Positions 8,044-15,398 of a stretch of 31,331 nt of DNA are shown here, piece by piece. Both the position numbers and the translations under genes were made by a program. Below the pieces are notes generated by a model that was not told the origin of the DNA, ran no database searches, and saw nothing but the letters and a program-made list of their open reading frames with translations. This DNA comes from a virus. Location: positions 1 to 31,331 of IMG/VR virus record IMGVR_UViG_3300025299_000098; one strand, 5' to 3'. Numbering within the stretch: position 1 is the first letter of the stretch; the number at the start of each line of letters is the position of its first letter.

Positions 8044-9081
8044 ATGACCTTCGACGAATTGCTCGCCACTTACGAGCCACGCCTTACGGCCGCGTTTCGA
8101 GAAGCGATAGACGAAATCCGCTCCTCCATCGTCTTGGCACGCGTCATCGAGCGACTTGAACGTGGCGACATAAATGGCGCGGTCGAAGCGATGCAGATCG
8201 AGTCCGAGGCTTTCTCGGCTCTCGAAATAGCCCTTCAGGAGGCCTTCAACGCCGGCGGCACGAATGCCGTCGTCGAACTGCCGAAGGTAACCGACCCGCA
8301 AGGCAACCGTGTCATCTGGCGCTTCGGCGTTCGCAATCCGGCCGCCGAGGCGATCCTGCGCGAGTTGTCGTCGACGATGGTCACACACATCACCGACGAT
8401 CAGCGGCAGGGCATCCGCCAGGCGTTGGAAGCGGGCCTCACCAGAGGTGCGAACCCACGATCGACGGCGCTCGACGTCGTCGGTCGCGTCAACAGGGTGA
8501 GCAAGCAGCGCGAGGGCGGCGTCATCGGCCTGACGCGCCACCAGATCGCCTTCATCGAGCGGGCCCGCGTCAATCTCGCCTCGGGCGACCCGGAGTTGAT
8601 GAAGCAGTACTTCGAGCTCAAGACCCGCGATAAGCGCTTCGACCGGACCATCGTGGCGGCCATGCGCGAGGGTAAGCCGATCACCGGCGACGCGCTCTCG
8701 AAGGTCATTGGCCGGCTGCGCGACAAAAACCTGCTTCTCCGCGCGGAGATGCTGGCGCGAACCGAAACCATGATGGCGCTCGGCTCGGCTCGCGATGAAG
8801 CGATGCGTCAGCAGATCGAAAGCGGGAAGGTCCAGGCGCAAGACGTGACACCTACTTGGCAGACTGCCGGTGACAATCGGGTGCGCCATACCCATCGATC
8901 TCTCAACGGTCAGACGGTTGCATTCGGGGAGACCTTTGTGAGCCCATCCGGTGCGCGGCTCCGGTATCCAGGAGATCCGCAGGCGCCCATCTCGGAGACT
9001 TCGGGCTGCCGCTGCCGGCTGCAATACAAGATCGACTACATCGGCGCGGTCACCCGGCGCTACAGAGCCGAGATGGCGTGA
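8044..9081 (+). CDS. Minor head protein, Mu gpF-like (SPP1 gp7 family)
   Basis: 345 aa, with AGGGGG a few bases before the ATG at 8044. The C-terminal domain carries the family signature: W-Q-T-A-G-D-N-R-V-R-H-T-H near residues 270-283, then a Y-P-G-D-P segment near 308-312, ending with paired cysteines in C-R-C (C322, C324). The first 250 residues are helical. Such proteins enter the prohead in a few copies near the portal and may be ejected with DNA. In most phages this gene directly follows the portal; here it lies further downstream among the connectors. Confidence 0.9.
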   Translation: MTFDELLATYEPRLTAAFREAIDEIRSSIVLARVIERLERGDINGAVEAMQIESEAFSALEIALQEAFNAGGTNAVVELPKVTDPQGNRVIWRFGVRNPAAEAILRELSSTMVTHITDDQRQGIRQALEAGLTRGANPRSTALDVVGRVNRVSKQREGGVIGLTRHQIAFIERARVNLASGDPELMKQYFELKTRDKRFDRTIVAAMREGKPITGDALSKVIGRLRDKNLLLRAEMLARTETMMALGSARDEAMRQQIESGKVQAQDVTPTWQTAGDNRVRHTHRSLNGQTVAFGETFVSPSGARLRYPGDPQAPISETSGCRCRLQYKIDYIGAVTRRYRAEMA

Positions 9082-9527
9082 TGGCGACGCTCACGTTTAG
9101 CGCAGCGGTCGCTCAGTGGGCCGATAAGGTCGAAGGCGCGGTCGAGGCAGTTTTCAAGGAAGCTACGCAAGAGGTCGTCGAGGAGATGCAGACACCCGTC
9201 GCGCAGGGCGGGCGAATGCGGGTCGACACTGGCTTTCTGCGCGCCTCCTTGCTTGCGTCCTCGACATCGATGCCGGCGATCAATGCCTCGTCCAAGCCAG
9301 CTGAGGGCAGGGCTTACACACCCGATTTCGCCCAGGTTGAGGCAGTCATAGCCGGCGCCGATATCGGGGACACGCTCTATTTGGGATACACCGCCGCATA
9401 TGCGGGCCACAGGGAATACGGCTCAAACAGCCAGCCAGCCGACGGCTTCGTCCGGTTGGCCGCCCAAAACTGGCCGATTATCGTGGATCGAAAGGCAGCT
9501 GAGTTGAGGGCCCGCCTGGGTCTTTGA
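9081..9527 (+). CDS. HK97 gp10-like tail completion / connector protein
   Basis: 148 aa, starting at the ATG that overlaps the previous stop (TGATG at 9079-9083). Features of the gp10-like group are a helical N-terminus, the segment R-V-D-T-G-F-L-R-A-S near residues 49-58, and a late A-A-Y-A-G-H-R-E-Y-G motif near 110-119. It joins the tail to the closed head. Its last 50 bp are overlapped by a convergent minus-strand ORF. Confidence 0.82.
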   Translation: MATLTFSAAVAQWADKVEGAVEAVFKEATQEVVEEMQTPVAQGGRMRVDTGFLRASLLASSTSMPAINASSKPAEGRAYTPDFAQVEAVIAGADIGDTLYLGYTAAYAGHREYGSNSQPADGFVRLAAQNWPIIVDRKAAELRARLGL

Positions 9528-9720
9528 TCGCTGCATTGTTGTCGATGTTCTTTTCCATCGCCGCCAGCAAACCAAGTTGAAGCAACGTCAACGATTTTCG
9601 GGCGGCCTTGAGAGAGGTGTCGCCTCGCACCGTTGCGCCCGAATCCCGGCCCAACGCCAGCAGCGCGGCATGGATGCGCTCATAGACTTCGTCGTCGCTG
9701 AGAGGCGGCTTTTCAGACAT
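9478..9720 (-). CDS. Small moron protein, 80 aa, unknown function
   Basis: The likely start is the ATG at 9720 (M-S-E-K-P-P-L), giving 80 aa. Upstream in-frame ATGs at 9735 and beyond would run into the tail terminator gene on the other strand. The protein is acidic and helical with a Pro-rich end. No strong ribosome binding site is seen, and its 3' end overlaps the gp10-like gene by 50 bp, so this is the weakest of the moron calls. In its favour, it fills a 206-bp gap otherwise unexplained in a tightly packed operon, and its amino acid pattern looks protein-like. Confidence 0.5.
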   Translation of the reverse strand: MSEKPPLSDDEVYERIHAALLALGRDSGATVRGDTSLKAARKSLTLLQLGLLAAMEKNIDNNAAIKDPGGPSTQLPFDPR

Positions 9721-9733
9721 AGGCAATCGATAC

Positions 9734-10057
9734 ATGGCGACCGGGACCGACGCAATAATCTTCAAGGCACTGACCGATCGGTTGCGGGCCATGCCGCAGG
9801 TCTTGCCCATAGCAGGCCCGAACGTCGTCTTTCCGGCGGCCGGTCAGCATACGCCGGCAAAGTACCTGCGCCTCTCCTTCATGCCCAACCGGACACGCCA
9901 GATCACCATGGGCGATGATCCTCAGCAGAAACGAGGCCTTCTGCAAGTCTCGGTCGTCTGGCCGGTCGGGGAGGGCATCATCGACGCGCTCGAGGTCGTC
10001 GATCAGGTCATCGACCACTTGCGAGCCCTGGGCGGCTGGCACATTCCAAGAGGATGA
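9734..10057 (+). CDS. Tail terminator-like protein (DUF4128 type), apparently C-terminally truncated
   Basis: 107 aa. The protein has the layout of DUF4128 tail terminators, which cap the tail tube and join it to the neck: an N-terminal helix, then Y-L-R-L-S-F near residues 44-49, then G-L-L-Q-V-S-V-V-W-P near 68-77. It stops after G-G-W-H-I-P-R-G. In the +1 frame directly overlapping the stop, a typical last strand of the family continues to 10112. About 20 residues that usually lie between seem absent. This suggests an out-of-frame internal deletion or a sequence error. The shortened gene may still work, or another phage copy may be needed. Confidence 0.7.
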   Translation: MATGTDAIIFKALTDRLRAMPQVLPIAGPNVVFPAAGQHTPAKYLRLSFMPNRTRQITMGDDPQQKRGLLQVSVVWPVGEGIIDALEVVDQVIDHLRALGGWHIPRG

Positions 10058-10112
10058 CCGGGTGCAGATCCCTGTCTCCATTCCCTACCACGCCTTCGAA
10101 CCGGAGAACTGA
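10044..10112 (+). pseudogene. Orphaned C-terminal end of the tail terminator (+1 frame)
   Basis: From 10044 the frame shifted +1 relative to the 9734 gene reads F-Q-E-D-D-R-V-Q-I-P-V-S-I-P-Y, then H-A-F-E-P-E-N and a stop at 10110-10112, one base before the tail tube ATG at 10114. This matches the usual last strand of DUF4128 proteins, so the coding end seems to be preserved but disconnected. Confidence 0.5.
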
Positions 10113-10113
10113 C

Positions 10114-10599
10114 ATGGCAAACAAGGCAACGAAGAAGGGCAGCAAGGTCTATGTTTGCGCGCTCGCCCAGAATACCGATCTCATACAGTCCGCTTATGTG
10201 GCGCTGACCTGGGTGCAGGTCGGGAAGGTCGGCAACGTCGGTGATTTCGGCGCCGACAGCACAATGAACAGCTACAACACGCTCGACGAGCCGGTTACCC
10301 AGAAACAGAAGGGCACCGCCAATGCGGGCGACCCGCAGATCGAAGTCGCTTCCGTTTTCGACGACGCCGGCCAGATTATCCTGCGCACCTTTGGCGACCC
10401 GCTCAACCTCGACAACATGGCCATCAAGATCGAGCGCAACGACGGCGGCGCCGGCAAGACGAACACGATCTTCTACAGCCGCGGTGTCGTTTCCGGCCCG
10501 CTCTACCCGGGCGGCGGCTCTGACGATTTCGAACTCGAACGTTTCACGATCGGCCTCAACCAGCTGCCGATCCGCGTCAATCCAACTGCCATACCGTAA
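10114..10599 (+). CDS. Major tail tube protein
   Basis: 161 aa. The start at 10114 follows GGAGAACTGAC; the frame is open upstream only through the terminator gene. The sequence resembles siphophage tube subunits, with strongly beta-structured segments (G-K-V-Y-V-C-A-L, T-W-V-Q-V-G-K-V, G-D-P-Q-I-E-V-A-S-V-F). It stacks in hexameric rings around the tape measure to form the tail tube. Position between the terminator and the G/GT chaperones is the canonical order. Confidence 0.85.
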   Translation: MANKATKKGSKVYVCALAQNTDLIQSAYVALTWVQVGKVGNVGDFGADSTMNSYNTLDEPVTQKQKGTANAGDPQIEVASVFDDAGQIILRTFGDPLNLDNMAIKIERNDGGAGKTNTIFYSRGVVSGPLYPGGGSDDFELERFTIGLNQLPIRVNPTAIP

Positions 10600-10613
10600 T
10601 CAGAGGTGAAAAC

Positions 10614-11003
10614 ATGGACATTTCCAAGCTCGTCAATTCTGAAGACCTCTATGAACTGAAGCTTACCGGCCCAGACACGGACGAACTCATCGGCATCCGC
10701 TTCATGATCCGTTCGGCCGAGAGCGACGCTGTAAAGCGTGTCGTTCGCCAGCACAGTGACAAGTTCCTCGCCAGCCGCAAGAAGAAGCTCACCTCGAGCA
10801 AGGTTGAGGCCGAATATCTCGACAAGGCTGCTGCCTCCGTGGCGTCCTGGGACTGGGGCGACCACGATTGGAAGGGCGCCAAGCCGGAATGCACCTTTGA
10901 GCAGGTGCGCGAGGTGCTGGAAGAAGCGGGCTGGATCTACGACCAGATTGCAGCGGCATCGGAGGACCGGGCAAATTTTACGAAGATCTCGGCGAAGCCC
11001 TAG
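10614..11003 (+). CDS. Tail assembly chaperone G
   Basis: 129 aa, zero-frame product of the chaperone gene pair, with GAGGTG before the ATG at 10614. G-type chaperones coat the tape measure during tail assembly and are absent from the virion. The last codons (10971-11003) contain the slippery heptamer, so only a fraction of ribosomes should end here at the TAG at 11001. The protein begins with a beta region (L-Y-E-L-K-L-T-G) followed by helices, as in this class. The site and gene order make the role firm despite low family conservation. Confidence 0.85.
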   Translation: MDISKLVNSEDLYELKLTGPDTDELIGIRFMIRSAESDAVKRVVRQHSDKFLASRKKKLTSSKVEAEYLDKAAASVASWDWGDHDWKGAKPECTFEQVREVLEEAGWIYDQIAAASEDRANFTKISAKP

Positions 11004-11347
11004 CCGAGGCTGTGGCCGTTGTCGCTCGTTACGACAGCGTCCGCGACAAGGATGGCGAGACCAGGCGCGAGCGCAATGAGGCCTTCGCGACAGAAAGCCC
11101 GGAAGCGGAGGTGCCGGATTACGGTGCCTTCATCTGGGATTGGTTTTGGGAACTCCGTCAGTCGCAGCCGCCGGGGTTCTCTGGACCGGTACCTGTTTCC
11201 AATCTCGAATTGATAACCTGGTGTCAGGTGACCGGAAATATTGTCAGCAGGGAGGAAGCCTCGATCCTCAAGGTGATGGACGCAAGGTTCTGCGCTGAGA
11301 TCGAGAGGGAGAGTGAGGCCATCAGGGCAAGAGAGACTGCAAACTAA
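10614..11347 (+). CDS. Tail assembly chaperone GT, made by -1 frameshift
   Basis: 244-residue fusion: 122 residues of G to the TTT at 10977-10979, then a slip back by one base and 122 residues in the -1 frame to the TAA at 11345-11347. The junction reads N-F-Y-E-D-L-G-E-A-L-A-E. The T part recruits tail tube subunits to the G-coated tape measure in lambda and relatives. The downstream frame has only a GTG at 11012 without a ribosome binding site as an independent start, and its coding-quality sequence begins upstream at the slip site, so fusion is the better explanation. The T part ends with a charged helix. Confidence 0.85.
10973..11008 (+). promoter_or_regulatory. Programmed -1 ribosomal frameshift signal
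   Basis: A-AAT-TTT in the zero frame at 10973-10979 is a perfect X-XXY-YYZ heptamer. After an 8-nt spacer comes CTCGGC (10988-10993), which pairs with GCCGAG (11003-11008) around a 9-nt loop; a G-U pair can extend the stem. The zero-frame stop lies inside this hairpin. Spacing and geometry are those of known phage and dnaX-type signals. Confidence 0.85.
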
Positions 11348-12006
11348 CTGGCGGACGGCCCCGTCTTGTTAGTCTTGGGTTTCTCTTTCAGTTCGGCGAC
11401 GCGCATGCGGATCTTTTCCAACAACTCTCGAGCTTGCTTCTGGACAATCAACGCCTTCTCAATCGCCTCGTCGGAGCCATAAATGGCGATAGAACCCACG
11501 ACGCGGTCAACGTGTCGAAGCTGGGTTTCGGCTTTGCGTTCAATCTTTCTGAGTTCAGTAACGTTGGCCGCTGCGTCAGCGGAAGCCGCCAATGCCGCGA
11601 TGATTTCCGGTTCATTGGAAACAAACTCCTCGCGCTGCTCCTCTTCTTTTTGGCGGCGCTCTTCACGACGCTGCTCCGGCAACGACTGGTGTAGCGAGGG
11701 TAGGCGGTTCATGTGCCGGAGAGCTTCAGTCTTTGCTATGTCGACAGTCTCATACGGTTCGGAAAAATACGGTTCGCGTCGATCGTTCGGGTCACCAATG
11801 GTGAACTTCCATCCGCCATCGGATTCGAACACAGTGACGTGTTTGCCGTGGTAAATCTGCGTCGGATTTCCCTTATCGGAGGAGCCCCACTCCTGCTGAC
11901 GAGGCTGCGATTTTTGGTGCGCTTTAGAAGGTCTCGACTTCTGAAATAGATAAACAGCAGCACCTGCTGCGGCCAATAAGACTAACCAGAAAATGCCGGC
12001 CTCCAT
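11344..12006 (-). CDS. Membrane-anchored coiled-coil moron protein, 220 aa
   Basis: The start was placed at the ATG at 12006, so that the protein opens directly with a hydrophobic anchor (residues about 3-21, G-I-F-W-L-V-L-L). An ATG at 12030 adds 8 residues; neither has a clear ribosome binding site. After the anchor comes a basic linker, a small domain (about 50-105), then long charged heptad-rich helices (about 110-210). The body probably faces the cytoplasm, given the basic residues after the segment. Function is unknown. It is last in a two-gene moron island with the 12104-12568 gene, and its stop overlaps the GT stop by 4 bp. Superinfection-related roles are typical for such genes but unproved here. 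Confidence 0.72.
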   Translation of the reverse strand: MEAGIFWLVLLAAAGAAVYLFQKSRPSKAHQKSQPRQQEWGSSDKGNPTQIYHGKHVTVFESDGGWKFTIGDPNDRREPYFSEPYETVDIAKTEALRHMNRLPSLHQSLPEQRREERRQKEEEQREEFVSNEPEIIAALAASADAAANVTELRKIERKAETQLRHVDRVVGSIAIYGSDEAIEKALIVQKQARELLEKIRMRVAELKEKPKTNKTGPSAS

Positions 12007-12067
12007 TCGTGTGCCATCGCAGTGGATCATGTCACAACTTGTCGAGGAGTCGAGTCTTCTAGTTCTT

Positions 12068-12102
12068 CCTTAGTGCCGTCTTCATAGAGGACGGCACTAA
12101 GG
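12068..12102 (-). terminator. Hairpin terminator after the secreted moron gene
   Basis: A perfect 13-bp stem (12068-12080 with 12090-12102) and a 9-nt loop, beginning 1 nt beyond the stop of the 12104-12568 gene on the minus strand. No long T-tract follows on that strand; on the plus strand GTTATTTG follows. It may act as a bidirectional terminator or as a 3' end stabiliser. Confidence 0.6.
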
Positions 12103-12103
12103 G

Positions 12104-12568
12104 TTATTTGTACGCGCGGTAAACTGACCCGCCCCAAATACTGACCTTAGGAAATGTGGCTTTGGCGGCGGCTTCCGCTTCATCAAGCTGCCTTCCCAAT
12201 GCTGGATCTGAAACTGCTTCAAACACGGCGTCATCAAGTCGAGACCCAGCAGGCAGAGTCTCTTTCAGATCGATTGCAGCACTCACCGCTTCTGTCACGC
12301 ACGTAGCTGTGCCGATGATATTGCCTTCGTTAAGCTCGGCGCACTTCGTCCGTAACGGTTGACCCGCTGCTGGATAGATATTCTCGAACGCATCAAGAGT
12401 TTTGATCGAGACATGCGCGTTGGGGAGGCACTCGGCGACCGCGACAAAGGTGCCGGAGGTTGCCTTGCAATACTCAACGGCGCGCGGGTCCGCCTTTTGA
12501 TCAGCAGCGTTGGCCGCGAGCCCTGAGCTCATTGCTGCAAGTGCAACAGCAACCGCAAATTTGCGCAT
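12104..12568 (-). CDS. Secreted four-cysteine moron protein, 154 aa
   Basis: The ATG at 12568 has GGAGG 7 nt upstream. The N-terminus is a textbook Sec signal peptide: basic start, hydrophobic core, and cleavage predicted after A-N-A (residues 19-21). The mature protein of about 133 residues has four cysteines (C34, C47, C76, C90), likely two disulfides, and should sit in the periplasm. No known domain is recognised. It is oriented against the late genes between the tail chaperones and the tape measure, with its own hairpin downstream, so expression in the lysogen is likely. Lysogenic conversion (envelope or stress-related) is a plausible but unproved role. Confidence 0.78.
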   Translation of the reverse strand: MRKFAVAVALAAMSSGLAANAADQKADPRAVEYCKATSGTFVAVAECLPNAHVSIKTLDAFENIYPAAGQPLRTKCAELNEGNIIGTATCVTEAVSAAIDLKETLPAGSRLDDAVFEAVSDPALGRQLDEAEAAAKATFPKVSIWGGSVYRAYK

Positions 12569-12627
12569 GAATCATCCTCCGATTGAAGGGCAGGACGATA
12601 TCGCACGTTCTTTGAAAAGGAAAAGCC

Positions 12628-14730
12628 ATGGCCGATGTCGCCACGTTGGGCATTCAAGTCAAAACAGACGGGACTGAGCGGGCGACGGCAGAGCTCACCA
12701 AGGTTTCAGGCGCCGCGGCGCGCGCGCAGGCTGAGGTTGAAGGCCTGAACGTCACGAATCGTGGCGTCACAGGCGCGGCTTCGGTAGCTGCCAAGGCCTA
12801 TGCCAATGAGGGTGCAGCGGCAGCCGCCGCATCCAAGCAGGTTCAAATGTTAAACTTGGCGGCCAACCAGAATTCGTCCGGTCTCGTCAAGATGAACAAT
12901 ACCGCAAATCTGGCGGCCCAAGGCTTCGATATAGTTACCACCGCCGCTGGCGGGATGAACGCAGGCTTGATCGGCATGCAGCAGGGCCTGCAGGTCGCCC
13001 AAGTGGCGATGATGTCGTCGGACAGCTTCGCCAAAACGCTCGCCGCATCGTTTGCGGCGATGCTTTCGCCCGTGACATTCTTGGCTGTGGCGTTGACCAC
13101 CCTGGCGGCTGTGGGCATTCAAACCGTCAACTGGAGCAAGCTTGCAGCTTCCGCCCTTGAGTTGCTTGCCTCGGTTCTCGAAGATATCGCCCCCTATGCA
13201 GTCGCGGCGGCCGCGGCCCTGGCTCTGTTGTACGCCCCGGCAATTGTCGGAGGCGTCGTGTCGCTAATAGCCCTTCTTGGCCGATTTGTTGTCCAACTGG
13301 GCATTGTGGCCGGGTCACTTCTTCTCGCTAACCCAGCAGTCGCATTCATTGCGGGTATCACTGCAGCTGTTGCAGCGGCGGTCGTGTTTCGTGATGAACT
13401 CGCGGAGATTTTCGGTCGGGACATCGTGGCTGACGCGAAGAATGGGATCAACTTCATCGTCGGGGCCTTCGTCGGCGGTTTCAATGCGGTCAAAGCCGCC
13501 TGGGACAAGCTGCCGGCTGCCTTGGGGGACGTTGTCTATTCTACCGCTCAAGGCGTGATCAAAGCAGTTCAGGCGATGGTGCAAACCACCGTCGGCGGCA
13601 TCAACAACCTCATAAACAAGTATGCGCTCTGGTCGGCGTCAATCGGGCGCCCGCTTCAGAACTACAATGACATGATCATCGAACCCATCGAGTTCGGCAA
13701 CATCACCAATCCTTACAAAGGCGCGGCTGGTGGAGCATTGCAGACCGCTATCGACGAAATGAAGGCCGCTCAAGGCACCGACTATGTCGGGGGCGTGGTG
13801 GACGCGATCGGGCGCGGCGCCTCAGCGGCATCCGATAAGCTGCGCGAGCTCGCCAAGGGCCTGACCGACGTCGACGAGAAGTCGAAGAAGCGCGCCGGCA
13901 AGAGCGAACAGGAGAAGTACGCCGACATTGTCGCCGGGGCGGAGCGCCAGATCGCAATGCTCGAGGCGGAGCGGGACGCAATGGGCCTGACAGAACGGGC
14001 CGCGGCCGCGCTCCGCTATGAGCAGCAGTTCCTGAACGAAGCGCAGCAGCGCGGCATCTCGCTCACTGACGCCCAGAGGAGCGAACTGGCTGGTCTCGCC
14101 GAGACCATGGCGACGATCGAGGAAGAGACCCGGCTGTTGGGCCAGGCGCTCGACTTCGGCAAAGCGCTGACCCGGGGCTTCTTCGATGACTTCTTCGCCG
14201 GGATCGAGCGCGGAAAGTCGATATGGCGATCCTTTGGTGACGCAGCGCTCGGTGTTCTCGACCGCATCGCCGACAAGCTGCTGACCGACGTCATCGATGC
14301 GGTATTCACCGTTAGCAACGCAGGGAAGGGCGGCGGTGGTCTGTTGGGAATTCTCGGCGGTATCTTCGGAGGCTCCTCCGCTGCTGATCCCTGGGCGGGC
14401 CTGCGCGGTTACGCGACTGGTACGCCTTCGGCGCGGCCGGGTGTAGCTTGGGTTGGCGAGAAGGGGCCTGAGCTGGTCCGCTTCAAAGGCGGCGAAGAGG
14501 TGATCCCGAATCATCGCCTGTACCGGCCAGCAAACACCAACGCACCCGCACAAAGCAGTTCGTCCGCTCAAGCGCAGCCTATGCAGGTCGTCCTTCGCGT
14601 CATCGGGGAGGAAGGTCCGATGTTCCGGCCGACAATCCGATCCGAGAGCGAGAACGTGACCATCGAGAACATCCGCGCCTACGATCAGGGCAAGCGAAAC
14701 GAGTACGACAACGGCGGTGAGGTCTACTGA
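12628..14730 (+). CDS. Tail tape measure protein
   Basis: 700 aa, with AAAAGGA before the ATG at 12628. It sets tail length and is ejected to help DNA entry. Residues 1 to about 130 are Ala-rich helices. Hydrophobic segments at about 145-170 and 190-255 could insert into membrane. A long charged coiled coil follows (about 390-510). The C-terminus has the common tape measure signature G-T-P-S-A-R-P-G-V-A-W-V-G-E-K-G-P-E near 597-614, and I-P-N-H-R near 627-631. At roughly 0.15 nm per residue the tail would be near 100 nm. No lysozyme or peptidase motif is evident. Confidence 0.92.
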   Translation: MADVATLGIQVKTDGTERATAELTKVSGAAARAQAEVEGLNVTNRGVTGAASVAAKAYANEGAAAAAASKQVQMLNLAANQNSSGLVKMNNTANLAAQGFDIVTTAAGGMNAGLIGMQQGLQVAQVAMMSSDSFAKTLAASFAAMLSPVTFLAVALTTLAAVGIQTVNWSKLAASALELLASVLEDIAPYAVAAAAALALLYAPAIVGGVVSLIALLGRFVVQLGIVAGSLLLANPAVAFIAGITAAVAAAVVFRDELAEIFGRDIVADAKNGINFIVGAFVGGFNAVKAAWDKLPAALGDVVYSTAQGVIKAVQAMVQTTVGGINNLINKYALWSASIGRPLQNYNDMIIEPIEFGNITNPYKGAAGGALQTAIDEMKAAQGTDYVGGVVDAIGRGASAASDKLRELAKGLTDVDEKSKKRAGKSEQEKYADIVAGAERQIAMLEAERDAMGLTERAAAALRYEQQFLNEAQQRGISLTDAQRSELAGLAETMATIEEETRLLGQALDFGKALTRGFFDDFFAGIERGKSIWRSFGDAALGVLDRIADKLLTDVIDAVFTVSNAGKGGGGLLGILGGIFGGSSAADPWAGLRGYATGTPSARPGVAWVGEKGPELVRFKGGEEVIPNHRLYRPANTNAPAQSSSSAQAQPMQVVLRVIGEEGPMFRPTIRSESENVTIENIRAYDQGKRNEYDNGGEVY

Positions 14731-15398
14731 TGCCAGATCCAGTTCCTCTTCCGAAATTCACCGACGGACGGAAGGATTGGGCCGAATGCAGGTTCGACCC
14801 AATCCAGCCTCGCAATAGCGATCAGATGGAAGGCCGCCGAACCGAAAGCCAGACATTCGGAACGCCCTTTTGGGTTGCCAGCTATGTGACCCGTCCACTG
14901 CTTCGTCCTGAGTTCGGCGTCATGGATGCATTTATGATGCAGCTTGACGACAATGGGCAGACGTTCTTCGCCCACGATGTCTTCCGGCCTCGGCCCATAG
15001 CTCACGACACCGGTTTCCCGCTTTCCGGCACCAAAGCCGGGGGCGGGACATTCAATGGCGATGCCGTCTTTCAAGCGATTGCGAACCCGACCACAATCGT
15101 GGTTTCCGGGCTCCCTGTTGGCTTTCGTCTGTCGCCCGGAGACTATGCCGAGATCAGGAAGAGCCAGCTTGTGCGGTCCCTGCATCGGATCATCGCGCCG
15201 GCGACCGCAAACGCAAGCGGCGTCGCGACGTTGTCGATCCGATACGGCCTGGACACCGGCGTCTTCAACACAACGTGCACCGTTCATTTCGAGAAGCCGT
15301 CGTGCACCATGCAAATCGATCCCGGCAGTTACGACGGGAAGAAATCATGGGCAAACCGCTCTCCCTCGTTCACAGCAACTGAGGTTTTCTACTCGTGA
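14730..15398 (+). CDS. Distal tail protein (first of the tip module)
   Basis: 222 aa, starting at the ATG that overlaps the tape measure stop (TGATG). The sequence is beta-rich and begins with a P-x-P-x-P run. It includes a long central part with G-L-P-V-G-F-R-L-S-P-G-D-Y near residues 127-139, a form seen in tail tip proteins encoded just after the tape measure gene in alphaproteobacterial siphophages. It probably forms the ring at the tube end onto which the hub assembles. The assignment is by position and pattern. Confidence 0.68.
   Translation: MPDPVPLPKFTDGRKDWAECRFDPIQPRNSDQMEGRRTESQTFGTPFWVASYVTRPLLRPEFGVMDAFMMQLDDNGQTFFAHDVFRPRPIAHDTGFPLSGTKAGGGTFNGDAVFQAIANPTTIVVSGLPVGFRLSPGDYAEIRKSQLVRSLHRIIAPATANASGVATLSIRYGLDTGVFNTTCTVHFEKPSCTMQIDPGSYDGKKSWANRSPSFTATEVFYS

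Noticed and set aside
11012-11347. Independent gene starting at the GTG at 11012
   Set aside because: No ribosome binding site, and the coding-like sequence in this frame begins upstream at the slippery site, so it is the frameshifted part of GT.
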